DNA of 64,000 bases, from assembly GCA_009760855.2 (NCBI GenBank), contig WPIO01000016.1, forward strand, positions 1,533,001-1,597,000, written 5' to 3'. Positions 22,350 to 34,700 of this stretch are shown here, in pieces. Source of the DNA: Cristatella mucedo (Eukaryota; Bryozoa; Phylactolaemata; Cristatellidae). The translations under genes and the position numbers were made by a program. Position 1 is the first letter of the stretch. Each line of letters starts with the position of its first letter. A model generated the notes under the pieces. That model saw nothing but the letters and a program-made list of their open reading frames with translations, did not search any database and was not told where the DNA came from.

Positions 22350-23559
22350 GAAGTGTGGAAATTAATAAAGAAGATTGACCCACTCAATACGTTAGAAAAA
22401 TATAGCGATATTTATCTCACAATGGTCGTTTTTCAACTAGCTGATGTTTTTCAACATTTTAGACATCTTTCAAAGAAAACAGATGGATTGGATCCTGCTA
22501 ACTTTCTTACTGCTCCTGGTTTAACTTAGTGTGCAGGCTTAAGATTTTCAAAAGTTAGATTAGATTTATTATCAAACTTTGAAGACTTTAACTTCTTCGA
22601 GAGTGCAATCAGAGGAGGAATAACACAAGCATCTTGCAGGCATGTTAAGGCGAACAACCAAATGGCATCTAATTATGATAGCACAAAGAAGAAGAGTTGG
22701 CTACTTTATGTCGATGCAAATTCGCTTTATGCAACTGCGATGACTCATTTCCTACCAACAAGTAATTTTAAGCTTTTAAATGAAAAGCACATTAAGTCCT
22801 TTACAAACAAAAAATACTAGGAATAAAAGAAAATTCAAAGACTGGCTATGCTTTTGAGGTTGACATGCACTGCCCAAAGGATTTACATAATGTTAATTCT
22901 GATTATCCTCTTTTACCTATTAAGAGAGAAGTTGCAACAGATGAGTATTCATGTTATCAAAATAAAACTTTAGTTAAATATGATCATGAAAGTAAAGTTG
23001 AGAAGTTGATTCTTGATCTGAAACCAAGAGAGAAGTGCATTTATTCATTATAGAAATTTACAGTTTGCCTTAGAAAGGGGACATGTCTTGACAAAGATAC
23101 ATAAAATAATGAGTTTTTCACAAAGCGATTGGTTGAGTGGTTACATTAAAAATTACATTGAGAGAAGAAAAGAAGCAAAAAATGAGTTTGAAAAAAGATT
23201 ATTTTAAATTAAAAAATAATGCATTCTTTGGAAAGACAATGAAGAATGTAAGAGAGCGAGTTAACATTGATTTATTTGATTTAAAATTCGACAAGGATGT
23301 TGAAACATCCAAAAAAAGAGTTATGAGTGCAAGATTTAAAGATAGAAGACTTTTCAACATGGATCTTGTTAGAATAGAAACGACAAAGCCTGAAATCTAT
23401 CTTAACAAACCGATTTATTTAGGTTTTGCTATTCTTGAGATATCAAAATTAGTAATGCAAGACTTTTATTATAATACTATGAAAGATAATTATGGAGATG
23501 CGTTGACACTTGCATATACTGATACTGATTCTTTAGTCATGAAGATAAATATGTAATGT
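22350..23559 (+). pseudogene. DNA polymerase B (copy B), 5' truncated
   Basis: Nearly identical to 14,711-15,927. It starts abruptly at AGAAGTGTGG, lacks the exonuclease domain, and has a 9-base deletion near 22,386 and an extra stop (TAG for TGG) near 22,528. Motif A, motif B (NNAFFGK rather than NNSFFGK) and motif C (YTDTDS) are present. The internal stops near 22,818 and 23,051 are shared with copy A. Confidence 0.85.
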
Positions 23560-24315
23560 AATGTACCTCCGTCAGTAACTCCACAAAGCCATAAAGACCA
23601 TGTGGGTGCTACGCAGGAGAGTTTTGTATAGCGCACTCACAGCCTAAGCGGCTTTCGGTGCGCATTCGGTAGCCAACAGACTTCGTCTCACGCAACAAAG
23701 AGAAAGTGGGAAGCATAGCAGAGTCAGGAGAGCAGTTGAGGTAGTGAGTAGCATAGAAGTAGCAGCTCAGGACCGCTGAAAAAGATGTGCCACAGTCGGC
23801 AGTTGGAGAGTAGTTGTCGTTGCGTAAGAATTGTGGAAGCGAGTTCCACAGTCTAGGACCTGCAGAGCTAAAGCTTCTGTCGCCAACTGTCTTTAAGCGG
23901 AGGAATGGGACAGCTAATTTATAGTCCACACAGGACCTCAGGGCACGAACAGGCTGAAACTGATGTAGCAGTTCAGCTAGGTACGAAGGAGCCAAGCCGT
24001 GGCGGGACTTGTGGGTCAGCGTAAGAACTTTGCTCTGTATCCTTTGCTCAACCGGCAACCATCCTAGCTCTTTCAGCAGAGGTGACACGTGCTGAAACCG
24101 CTGGGACTTGAAGACCAGCCTTGCAGCCATATTCATAGTCAGCTGTAGTGGCATAATAGCTTTCTTTGGCAGCCCAGCCAAAAGGGAATTACAATAATCA
24201 AGCCGAGACAGAACTAAAGAGCTAGTTTAATTTTTTACAAGCCACTGTGGGAGACAGCTCCTAATCTTGGATAAGGATCGGATGTGATGGCTAGCTGTAG
24301 AGGCAGTCTTCTGAA
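23560..24315 (-). mobile_element. LINE family B inserted in polB (copy B)
   Basis: Same insertion and same junctions as at 15,928-16,683. The C-terminal frame is open at 23,609-24,181 with three residue differences. This shows the insertion happened before polB was duplicated. Confidence 0.8.
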
Positions 24316-24697
24316 TGAAGCAAATACAGCGGATGTTTGTTCAAATGATTGTTTTAGTAGTGATGGTGCATATAGATATTCTCCTGATGGAATAATAGAT
24401 GGCAGTACTCTAGTCGAAATAAAATGCTTATGGAGCAGGAATATTATTGATGACTTTATACCTATACAATATCACGCGCATTGCTTAGTAGGTTTACATG
24501 TTTTAAAATTAAGCGAATGTTTTTACTCTGAGTTTGAGATTTTTGTTCCTGGATTGAATTGCGAAGTACCTCCACTCGATTATATAGCAGCTGGTAATGT
24601 AAGGATTCCTACTATTGATTTGGATGTGCCTATTAGAGAACCTATTTTTATGTTTTCACTTCGGATGAAAAGTACTTTGATTTCGAATTTGATGTAA
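24316..24697 (+). pseudogene. YqaJ-like exonuclease fragment (copy B)
   Basis: Carries the same SPDGII..VEIKC signature as copy A, with one residue change near the end. Its N-terminus is again replaced by LINE sequence. Downstream, the small ORF from 24,707 is frameshifted by loss of one A. Confidence 0.6.
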
Positions 24698-24871
24698 CAA
24701 GCAAGTATGGCAGATTTAATAATAAAAAAGCAAAAGGTTATGATATACAATATTATATAAGATGTTTGATACAAGTAGTAGAAGAAGACGATCCTTGCAG
24801 CTTTGCTAGAATAGTTCCTATTGTTAAAGAAGTGCTAGGTAGATAAAAAACTTTAATTAATGATTATATAG

Positions 24872-25728
24872 ATGAGTCAAAGACATCATTGTGATGAGTG
24901 TGTAACCAGAATAAATGGTTGTATTCTATCAGATCTTGATGCAAATGGAAATAGAATTAATAATATGAGAGATCCTGTGAATGATGGCGATGCTGTAACA
25001 AAAGCATATGCAGATGCAAACTTTATTGTAAATGCAGTTACTTCTATAATTATGCAAAACAGACCTATTACAAACCTTGCTCCAGGAGTTAATCTAACAG
25101 ATGCTGTAAATGTTTGTCAATTATCAAATTATGTCAAGAAATCTGGAGATACAATGACTGGAGATTTAAATATGAATAGTTTTGCTATTACTTCTACATA
25201 CTGGAATTCTAGTGTTACTACACCAACAGTTCTTCCTGATGACTTTTGTGTGACTTATGGTGGATTAAAACGAGATATGCTGTTGAAGAACTCTCCTGCT
25301 TCCAAAAATTTAAATATAAATAATAACTCTATAATCAATGTTGCTGAGCCTGTTAATCCTTCAGATGCTGCAACAAAATCCTATGTTGACAGAACAGTTA
25401 AAAAAATAACAGAAGTTGTTGTACTTACATTCAGCCCTAGAGCAATGATAACTCCCATCAATATTTCTACTACATATTCTTGGAAAAATAAAAACAATCC
25501 ACTATTTATAATAGAGTTATGGTTGTTGGTTCGTCTAACTGCATTCAATTAAAGCCAGACAGCGATACCACAATAGCATCAGGTGATATACGAGCCATAA
25601 ACGCTTCATCTGGTGGTACAGATTTTAAGTATTATGCATACTTCAATAGAGTTCCTGCCGGATATTATTATATTAATAACCTAGGAAATATGAAAGTTGA
25701 TCTTTTAATTTATTATATAAGTACCTGA
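24872..25728 (+). pseudogene. Fibre-like gene (copy B)
   Basis: The first frame (24,872-25,552) is nearly identical to copy A, with the same tail-fibre-type repeats. The C-terminal part lies in a second frame (25,519-25,728). The shared break means it was already split, or is expressed by frameshifting, before duplication. A shared old frameshift is simpler. Confidence 0.65.
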
Positions 25729-25835
25729 GAAGTACAGGTGAACTAATAGTACAATTAATTCTTTTAATTTAGTTGCTTTACGTTTCCCTTTGACAAATGG
25801 GAATAGATTTGCGATGTGCATTATTGATTCGTGTT

Positions 25836-26132
25836 CTAGACAATGATGAATGCAGAACAACTCGAAACACCTTTTTTAAAGTGTTTTATTGCTAAACAGT
25901 ATATCTTTGTAGGTCTTTGTTTAGAATACTTATTTTTTGCATAATAACAATCTGCACAAATGATTATTTTGTTGTTTCTTAAAATACCACAATCGAATTC
26001 TGTTTCTGTACTATCTAAATCGCAGATATCACAACGCATTTCATACTTTAACTTTAGTCTTCGTTTAACCTTTTGAAAAACTGGGTGACCTGAAGTATTC
26101 AAGTTCACTAAACGATTTATAACAGCTCTCAC
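25836..26132 (-). CDS. Small Cys-rich antisense protein (copy B)
   Basis: A 98-residue frame identical to copy A except Glu for Ala near residue 31. CDICD and CADC knuckles are retained. It is divergently oriented to the integrase, with 23 bases between starts, so the two probably share a promoter region. Confidence 0.5.
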   Translation of the reverse strand: MRAVINRLVNLNTSGHPVFQKVKRRLKLKYEMRCDICDLDSTETEFDCGILRNNKIIICADCYYAKNKYSKQRPTKIYCLAIKHFKKGVSSCSAFIIV

Positions 26133-26155
26133 AAAATATTTCTATTTTCTATAGA

Positions 26156-26921
26156 ATGTCATTTTTAACTCTAAATGAAAGAAAAAAGGAAGGGAAATTT
26201 AATCCAGACTCTGATATAAGCCAGATATTCAAACCAAGACCAAAAGTAATTCCAAAAGGTTTCTTTGATACAGCTAAACCTAGTGATAGTCATCAAGCAG
26301 ACATTTTGTATATGCCGAACGATTCTGGATACAAATATGCTTTGAGTGTTATTGATGTTGCTAGCAGATATAAAGACTCAAGACCACTTAAAAAAAAGTC
26401 TTCTAAAGAAGTAACACAAGCCATAATAGATATTTATACAAAAAGTTTATTGAAATGGCCAAAGAAGATAACAGTAGATCCTGGATCTGAGTTTAAAGGA
26501 GAGTTCATGAAAGAAATGAAATCATGGAACACAAATTATAGAAGCTAGTAGTAAAAAGAGTGTTGCACTTGTTGAAAGGATGAACAGAACTGTAGCAGAA
26601 AGAGCCTTTATTGCACGATATGAAAATGAATTAGAAAACATTAATAATGGAGATTACACTAGAAATAAAGAATGGATTTATAATTTACCAAAGATTATTG
26701 ATCATCTAAATAATAGCGTTACAAGATCAATTGGTGAAGAACCTGTAAAGGCGATAAAAAAAGAATCAGTAAAATTGAAGATACCAAAATATCATAGAAA
26801 AGTTGGAGAACAAGAAAAATTGTTAGAACTTGGAACAACTGTTAGATATTTACTCGAACCAGGTGAAGGAGAAGATGAAAAAAGAAGAAGAGCTACAGAT
26901 TCGATATGGAGTTTGTCTTAA
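26156..26921 (+). pseudogene. Retroviral-type integrase (copy B), internal frameshift
   Basis: The open frame to 26,548 includes the first two acidic residues of the DDE site (QADILYMP, TVDPGSEF). A 2-base loss near 26,520 shifts the frame before the catalytic Glu. The C-terminal half resumes at 26,580 and keeps the VRYLLEPGEGEDEKRRRATD tail that copy A has lost. The lesions differ between copies, so each was damaged after the duplication. Confidence 0.8.
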
Positions 26922-27163
26922 CATAATATTGTTAGAATAATGGTATTGAAAAAACAACCGGCTCGTTTTTGGTTAAATGATGTTATAAGAAGTTTTGTTA
27001 GAGAAGAACTGCAAGTTATTAAACAGGGCTAGTTTCTATTTGTGAACGTTCTTCTATAATATCGTCAAACTCTTCTTTTGTAACTAGTTCATCAGATAAA
27101 GCATCTGTTATTTCTGAAATAAACTCTATTAGAATTAGGAGTAAATCTTTTTCTTTTATCTAT

Positions 27164-27349
27164 TTAAACTAAAACGCCATAAACTGCCATTAGCATCGCT
27201 GTTAGTGCTGAGAAAGCTGAGACTGCATTAGTTATACTCGGATGTGTATGAATGTGTGTTGTGGAAACTGCAACTCCTAAAGCTACTAGTGTATTTACGA
27301 TTTTAATTATATATCTTACTCTTGTTAAATTTGTCGGACATGATCTCAA
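27164..27349 (-). CDS. Small hydrophobic protein (copy B)
   Basis: 61 residues, identical to the copy at 19,515-19,700. Two hydrophobic segments suggest a membrane protein. Identity at the protein level suggests very recent duplication rather than strong selection. Confidence 0.45.
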   Translation of the reverse strand: MRSCPTNLTRVRYIIKIVNTLVALGVAVSTTHIHTHPSITNAVSAFSALTAMLMAVYGVLV

Positions 27350-27389
27350 TTTAATGCTGTATGCAACTACCTCATTATATCTTTGAAAA

Positions 27390-27776
27390 GCAAATTTTTT
27401 CCTTAAATCTGCCGTTTTCCTATAATTATTTAGAAAATCTTATCAGCAATATTTCATGGAAAACCTTTTTGATAATATGGATCTCTGAATGTTTTGACTA
27501 GACAATTCTCAGCAATACTAGGAGATTGGTCCTCATTATAGAATTATGGATGCCTAATCAAATTATAATTTGTTAACTTTTGTTTCTCACCTTTACGAAT
27601 TAAATCAATTACAAAATCTGTGCGTAATTTAATTCCATCATGGCCATTAAAACAAAAGGAATGCGATGAGCGTAAAACTTGTAAGATGATACTACTTCTC
27701 TAATTCTGATCATATAAGAAATCGTGCTCTCGTGCCTTGTCATGTCTAGGAAAGAATTTACACCTTGTACTCATAG
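27390..27776 (-). pseudogene. Decayed antisense gene near the right end (B)
   Basis: Counterpart of 19,735-20,125 with its own indels (for example a 9-base difference near 27,690). It ends just inside the right TIR. Product unknown. Confidence 0.4.
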
Positions 27777-27795
27777 TATATTTCATAAGTAATTG

Positions 27796-28012
27796 TCTTT
27801 AAATAAAATTTTATTATGTTAGGCTGCGGTAGGATAAACAACGAAGTAGGCGAAAGCACTATGCCGAGCAAAGCGAGTCTAGTGTTGAGCGAGTAGTTCT
27901 GTTTTGAAAGTTATGAAGCACCGGGACTCAGACGAAGACACTCGATCGAGCGCGGCGAGATTAAGGGTCGAGGCTGAGCCCTAGGCTCTATAACGTTCAA
28001 AACATAACTACT
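27796..28012 (-). repeat. Right terminal inverted repeat
   Basis: Reverse complement of 12,322-12,539, ending CATAACTACT. Followed at 28,013-28,017 by AGGAG, the right copy of the target duplication. Copy A (20,168) retains only the innermost ~17 bases of this repeat. Confidence 0.85.
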
Positions 28013-28017
28013 AGGAG

Positions 28018-28640
28018 TCGCTCTTCTTCCTGCGAGGGCTGCCGTAACTCCGTATACTATACGGAGGGGCCGCATCCAGCAGTGGGCGAACGCCACAGCC
28101 GCTGCTAGGATGCGGTTCAACGTTAGTCGTTGCAGCCGTGCTGAGGGAGGCGCGGCAGGAGACGCTGTCGCATGACAAGGGCGGAGCGGCAGGCAGGCTG
28201 GCGCTGTAATTGCGAGGAAACTGTTCACTAACCCGAAAGCGAAACCAAAAGAGTACACAAAGCGTCTCCAAAGGACATCCGACGGCAGCGGGACGAGCGC
28301 ACGCGCGGAGCTTCGGTCCCGCGGTCGCGAATAATTCAAGGATGTCACTTCGGCATCGAAGAGAATGAGAGACGGAGCGGGCAGCAATCGTGAGGGGGCA
28401 GCGGGGGAGGGGGAGTGGGAAGTACCGGAAGCAGCCGCGGGGGGGGGGGGCTGTGGGCGGCAGCGAAGTCAGGACGACGGCTGCACGAGTCAGCATCGTC
28501 GCGCTCTCTTTCACTGAGCAGATAAAGAATCGGAAAAAAACTTCGCTCGCCGTAACGGGTCAGACCGCCTCCGACAACCGGCTAGTCTTCGCGGTGGACG
28601 AACTGATCAACCGCGGGCTGAATAAATACTACTAAATACT
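28018..28640. other. GC/CpG-rich flank, no gene recognised
   Basis: Rich in CpG, with a G-run at 28,438-28,450. Long frames are open on both strands (for example minus 28,011-28,514) but have no domain and are Ser/Ala/Arg-rich, as expected from composition. It could be an old CpG island or promoter. Neither can be shown. Confidence 0.35.
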
Positions 28641-28654
28641 AATACTATATACTA

Positions 28655-29240
28655 AATACTACTTACAAATTACTCCTTTCTTTAACTAACCTCTACGCAA
28701 CCCTTATTAGACAAAACAAAGAGTGACCACTATTTCGTCATTGCAACTACGAGTTCTTATTGTCAAGGTCATTTTGCCACCATCATTGTTTTTTCTGGAT
28801 TTACAAATCACTTTTCATTTCTACGTCTAAAAATGAGGAGGTCCTTTCTATCCATACGACCAGAAAAATAGAATCACGATACTTACGCATTGCAGGAAAA
28901 TTTCCAGATTGGAAGACAGTCATAATTATAACACGACGTTTGTATAGTGGCCGAAGTGAATAAAATATCTTACCAGGTGCCTTACAAGTCACTACAAGGT
29001 ATCTTGATCAGACAAGTGTGCATCAGCTAACAAGTATAACACAAAGCATGCTAAAGCAAATAAGGATACACTCTGCACTACTTGCTTGCACAGCCTCTGG
29101 CTAAAAACATGCACCGAATCACGCAACACAAGTCCACATCGCCAATGGTGTCCTCTTATTGTGTCTGTGCCATCCAGAATCCTAGAATTTTCCGTTCCTA
29201 CCCATCACAGCCTTGATGCAAACCGTCTGCAGCAGTCTGC
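28655..29240. repeat. Diverged copy of the TRIM intron repeat
   Basis: Aligns with 21,625-22,150 and 32,450-32,990 (for example GAGTGACCA, GTTCTTATTGTCAAGGTCAT, AAAACATGCACCGAATCACGC). It is much more diverged than those two are from each other. An independent, older repeat copy; non-coding. Confidence 0.65.
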
Positions 29241-30074
29241 TAGGTCATCCTGTCAATGGACAGACAGTCCAGATCTTGTGTATGCTTTTTCAAGCTTTCG
29301 CTTAGTAGACCTGGCTAGTTTAATGTCTGTGGTAAACCATAGGCCATCTGGGGGCCCCCACAGTGCGCTTTGTCAGAGGTGCAAACTCGTCGAGCGTGTC
29401 AGCTAGTGTCGTGTTGTAGCTATCTACCAATGATGACAGATCGGAGGGATGACTGAGCAGTAGAGGTGAAGCAGATATTCTCGCACGAACAGCATCGATG
29501 TAAGGGTCTTGAGCTTTCGCGATTCACAGGTTATTTTAGAGGGTCTTAGATTAGGGTTAGGCTGCAATAAGGTAAAATCTCATACTACTCGCCGAGGGCT
29601 CCAGCCTAGGTGGCCTTAAAAACAATATGCACCGTGGAACGCGAAATGTACAGGAACTTAACTTCGATTTGATTGTTTTATTGTCACCTCGATCTCGGAG
29701 CTTAGCCCAGTGTGCTTACATTTGGTTCGCCTGCTTTAGCTTTGCTCACTCCAAAAACGGCTTCGCCTAGCTTGCTATAGCTTCGACCCTAGCACCTAGT
29801 CCGAGTTCAACCCAGTTTTAGCTTTAATCTGCCTGAAACAGGGACTCGCTCCTTTGAGTTAAGAAACGCCCAAAAATTAGTCGCCTCCCATTGCTCTCTT
29901 TAGCTTTGCCATCGCTCTCTTTAGCTTTAGCTTTGCCCAGTCTGCATTAACTTTGCCCAGCTTTACTTTTTGTCTTAGTCCGACTCAATTTAGCTTCGCC
30001 CGGCCTTTAAAAGCGTTGTCTCGTTCGCTAGAGATGCACACATCCCCCGCGACTTGTTCTAAGTTGGCTTTGTG
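29241..30074. other. Non-coding, TTTAGCTTTGCC-rich tract
   Basis: No gene is seen. At 29,720-30,010 imperfect units of the type TTTAGCTTTGCC and CTTCGCC recur irregularly, giving a degenerate satellite-like texture. Confidence 0.4.
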
Positions 30075-30718
30075 GACTAATAATAATACACTTGATCGTG
30101 GATTAATAATAATAATGATACACATGATAAAGTGCCCTCAGAGAACTCAATCTCTTTCTAGGGGCTTTGCTGCAAAGGAAACGCGATCGAATGGTGAGTG
30201 GTATCAAGCTTGATAAACATCATGCATAACATGGTTAGGGGTGACATGCACAGGGTCAGCATGTAAGTATGGTTAGTGGCAGCAGCACGCATAAGCACAT
30301 GAAGGATGAATCACAGGGACCCACTAAATGCTGTGATAAATAGGTTCTAAGTTCTTTTTAAATGTGGACAAGTCAGGAGATCAGGAGATGTTATGATGCA
30401 AGTCAGGGGTGAGTTTCAGGCTTTGGGAGCATACGAACTAAATGCTACAGGTAAACAGTTAGATTCCGAAAAGCCGGTAGTATGATGCTTGGAATAGATG
30501 GGGAGTAAATCTGATCAATAGGCTGGAGCCATAGAATGAAGGGACCCAAAAGTGAGCGACAAAACCTTGAAGCCGATCCGCTGCTTGACTGGTAGGCAGT
30601 GCAGGTCGGTGAGAAGTGGTGTGACGTGGCAACTGCGAACTCACGACAGACAAGCCTAGCTGCAGGGTTTTGCACCAGATGTAAGTACCCTGATTGGACA
30701 TGCCGGTAGGCCAACGAG
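30075..30718 (-). mobile_element. LINE family A, 3'-end fragment
   Basis: The minus strand carries the 3' hairpin (30,130-30,170) and the diverged C-terminal coding region, with deletions that remove part of the CRERRSCHITPLL segment. It lies 65 bases from the TRIM stop codon, so it may contribute to the TRIM 3' UTR. Confidence 0.75.
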
Positions 30719-30782
30719 TTATTTATTTATGGATTATTGATGCATCGCTTCGTTACAAGGTAAGTAAATGCATGCATTGGTA

Positions 30783-31735
30783 TCAGTCAAACGAAGTGAC
30801 ATCCAGTGCTGCCCCTGAGCTGCATGTCGCAGACCTCCGGTTCTTAGCTGCTGCAGGGTACACGCTCACAGTCCGTTGATCGTAGCCCAGCACGGCTAGC
30901 ACGGTCCTCTGTCCTTCTCCCAGTGACAGGTACAGGGGCTGCTGCAGTCCGTGGCTGCTATAGGAGAGGACCTGCAGCAGCACCTGCCCAGTCTCTGCAC
31001 TGAGCGCCCTCACAGACTCCCTGCTCCAGTCTGCCCGCTGCAGCCCTATCACAGCCACGTACAGGATGCCGCCTGCAGCACAGACGCCCAGCGCTCGCTC
31101 CTCGCTGCTCAGCTCGTTTCTCCACCGTCTGTCACCTCGGTGGCGGCAGCTGTCCACTACACTCAGCTCTCTGCCATCGTCCAGCTTCACCTTGTCCCAG
31201 CTCGTGGTGACCAGAGCAGCAGCAGTGAGAGCCACACTGCGTATGTCATACTCGTACTCGCTGCTGTGCAGCAGCTGCCCCGAGCTCAGCTGCAGCAGCT
31301 GCAGCCCTCGACCGTAGCCCTCGGTCACAGCAAGATGGTCGCCGAGCACGGACAGCTTCCTGGGAGACCACGGCAGCACAGCGACACGTCGGTCCTCGAG
31401 CCACGTTCCCTGCGAGTCCCCTGCAGCAGCAGCAACAGAGCTGCGTCTGAGCAGCAGGACGAGCTGTGAGAGGAGCACGCCTACAGCGGCACGTCCGTCC
31501 TGCAGGGACCGCACTGCAGTAACACCGTCGTCTCCTCCGTCGCTCAGCCTCGCAGGTTTCCAGACGTTCAGCTCTCTGCCGCTCTGACTGTATTCCTTGA
31601 GGCCGTGCTGCCCTGCAGCCAGAAGCAGATGACCCTCTGACGTTACAGACAGGTCCCAGCATGAGAAAGGTGTCTGGAAGCTGCTGGAGGCCGGGTCGAA
31701 GTGCAGCGCTGGCTGCTCCTCTGCTACAACGAACG
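30783..31735 (-). CDS. TRIM terminal exon, propeller-like domain
   Basis: 953 bases from the acceptor ATTCACACAATGCAG to a TGA at 30,783, fully open (317 codons). It is GC-rich with repeated Leu/Val-rich short strands and is nearly identical to the truncated copy at 20,169-20,901. If it does not belong to the TRIM gene, it is the last exon of another minus-strand gene. Confidence 0.65.
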
Positions 31736-34700
31736 CTGCATTGTGTGAATACAGTCAGCAGCAGAGTGCTGCATGAGACGAGAGACACTATTGCACTGTG
31801 GAAGCTGACTGGTCCTTTCACAAGACAGCTTAACTCTTGCTTCTACAATAAAAACTCGTACGATTTTTCGTTGCTTCACTGCACCGTTGCAAGATGCTTA
31901 GGCTTATTGTCAGCCTTAAAATATACAATCCTCCCTCACTTCTTCTCAACAACTGAACAAGGTGAGTGAGGTAGCATTGCTAAACCTGCCTAGTCCTCAG
32001 TAATAAGCACAGCCATTTCATGGCCTCATTGCATGTTCATTTGGTGATTTGTCATCAAACAAGACTGGTCTCTTAATGCACAAGTATGGAGGTTTCCAGT
32101 GACCCTATCCAATTTTATTATGGTCTCACCTCCAATGCTATGCCACGTTTAGTTAGTCTGCATTTTAAAGCTGACTGTATCGGGTTCACATACGCATTCA
32201 AGGCTGCACATGCACTCGGACACTCACAGAGTGTGCAACAGTGCTGCATATGATTTCAGCACTGTCAGTGCAGTTATACTTCTCCATTAGCGAGATACAG
32301 TTACATGACGGAACACTACAGCTCGATTGAAGCAATACGGCTTCATTTGACTCCAGCATGCAAGCCCTCACTGAAACTCCAGCCTTCAAGCCATGTGGTA
32401 CTGCTGGAATAGCAATAGCTATAACTCAAACGCTTGAGCACTGCATCTTTACAACATAATACTAACAAATCACTCATTTCTTTACCTAACGCCCAGGCAA
32501 TCCTTATTGGATTAGCAAAAGAGAGTGACCATATTTCATCATTGCAACTACAAGTTCTTATTGTCAAGGTCATTTTTGCCACTGTCGTTACTTCTTCTGC
32601 ATTTATAAATTACTTTTCTTTGCCCACCAATATGCAGAGGTAACCCTTTCTATCCATATGACCTTATGATTATAGTTATAATTATAATACGACGTTTGTA
32701 TAGTGCGTGAAGTGATACAATATCTTACCAGGTGCTTTACAAGTCACTACAAGGTACCTTGATCAGACAAGCATGCATCAGCTAACAAGTATAATGCCAA
32801 GCATGCTAAAGTAAATAAGGATACACTCAGCACTACTTGCTTGCACAGCCTCTGGCTAAAAACATGCACCGAATCACGCACTACAAGTCCACATTGCCAA
32901 TGTCGTCCCCTTATTGTGTCTGTGCCATCCAGAATCCTAGAATAGTCCGTTCCTACCCATCGCAACCTTGATGCAACCGTCTGCTAGGTCATGCTATAAC
33001 AGCCAGTTTGCCAGATCTCAAAAGCCTATTTACAGTCTGTGGATTCTTTCTTTTAGGACGACAATATAACGGGCTGAGGCAGCGATGCAAATGATAGCAT
33101 TGAATCTAATGGTACCTTAGTGGTTTTTGTACAACTACAGGAACTTTCGATTACATGTCGGTAAGAAATAGCTATAGCCATTTTGAGACCATCAAGTAGA
33201 AAATACATAACTTTGCTGCAATTCGGATAATTTTTGCACTAGTGTCGATAGTGCAGGAAAGCGACGATGACAGCGAGCAGTCACAGACATCAAATACTGT
33301 ATGATAAAATATACCCCTTTGCTTCTATCGCACGCCCATAGGCTGCCTGCTACCGTAGAATAACAATAATAATAATAATATTGTACTTGATAAAGCGCCC
33401 TCAGAGAACTTAATCTCTTTCTAGGCGCTTTACATTTGCTGCAAAGGGAAATGCAATTGAATGGTAAGTAAAATCATGCTTGAAAAACAAAAAAAACGGA
33501 TAACATGGTCAGGGGTGACATGCACAGGGTCAGCATGCAACTGTGGTTAGTGGCAGCATGCACAGTGTCAGCATGCATAAGCACGTGAAGGACGAATCAC
33601 ACGGACCCACTAAATGCTGTCCTAAATTGTTGTGTTTTTAAGTTCCTTTTAAATGTTGTCAGGTCAGTGGATGTTCTGACACAAGTCGGGAGGGACTTCC
33701 AGGCTTTGGGAGCATACGAACTAAATGCACGGTCTCCAAAGGATTTAAGGTTTGTACGAGGTATTTCTAGACTGTTGGATTCCGAAAAGCAGGTGGTACG
33801 ATGCTTGGCCTGATGGGGGAGTATGTCGGAGAGATAGGCTGGAGCCATAGAATGAAGTGACCTAAAAGTGAGCGACAAAACCTTGAAGTCAATCCGTTGC
33901 TTGACTGGTAGCCAGTGCAGGTCGGCGAGAAGCGGTGTGATGTGGCAACTGCGACGCTCACGACAGACAAGCCTAGCTGAGGAGTTTTGCACCATCTGTT
34001 GTCACCTGATTGCACATGCCGGTAGGCCAGAAAGCAGTTAGTTACAGAAGTCAAGACAGGATGTCACGAATGATTGGACCAACTTAGACGTGGTATCCTT
34101 ATCTAAACAAGCCCTAATTTTAGCAATGTTATGAAGCTGAAAATAGGCAGATTTGACTGTGGAGCTGATGTGGTCGTCTAACGAGAGGTCGCTTTGGAAT
34201 ATGACACCTAGATTTTGAGCTGATTCAACTGGAGATATGCTGGCAGAGCCATTTTTGAAAAGTCAGCCTTTCCAATTTCTGAATCACACTGGGTTTGCCC
34301 ATAACTAGTAAGTTAGTTTGTCATCGTTCAGTTTTAAAAAATTTGCTGCCATCCATGTGCGGATGTCATCAGTGCATGCAGCAAGTGAGTTTAGAGAATT
34401 TGAGGTGCTCGAAGGCTGGGAGGGATCAAAGCAAAGATACAACTGAGTGTCATCTGCATAGAAGTGAAAGCCTAGATTGTGCTTGGCAATCACATCAGCA
34501 AGAGGGAGAGTATAAACCATGAAAAGAACCGGACCTAGCACAGAGCCCTGAGGTACTCCATATTTCAGAGGTACTTCAGATGATCTTTGTCCATTCACGT
34601 CAATACTCCGGAGACTCCCACTGAGATATGACCTGAACCACTGCAGAGCAGCTAGTCCAACCGAAGCAATACGAAGTGGCTTCACATGAGCTTGCAGTTA

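Larger units (their letters stand above)
12322..28012. mobile_element. Composite Polinton/Maverick-like element
   Basis: A 15.7-kb unit bounded by ~217-bp terminal inverted repeats that start AG and end CT, with a direct AGGAG (or TAGGAG) repeat just outside each end. These are the hallmarks of Polintons. Contents in order: left TIR; copy A of the gene set (polB, YqaJ-like nuclease, small ORF, fibre, integrase, antisense ORFs) to 20,168; a captured host segment 20,169-22,349; copy B from inside polB (22,350) to the right TIR. Packaging ATPase, protease and capsid genes were not recognised, so the element is a deletion derivative. Every major frame is damaged in at least one place. Confidence 0.8.

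Noticed and set aside
27911-28514. Minus-strand frames in the GC-rich Polinton flank
   Set aside because: Ser/Ala/Pro/Arg-rich without motifs, one of them crossing into the TIR. Composition-driven.
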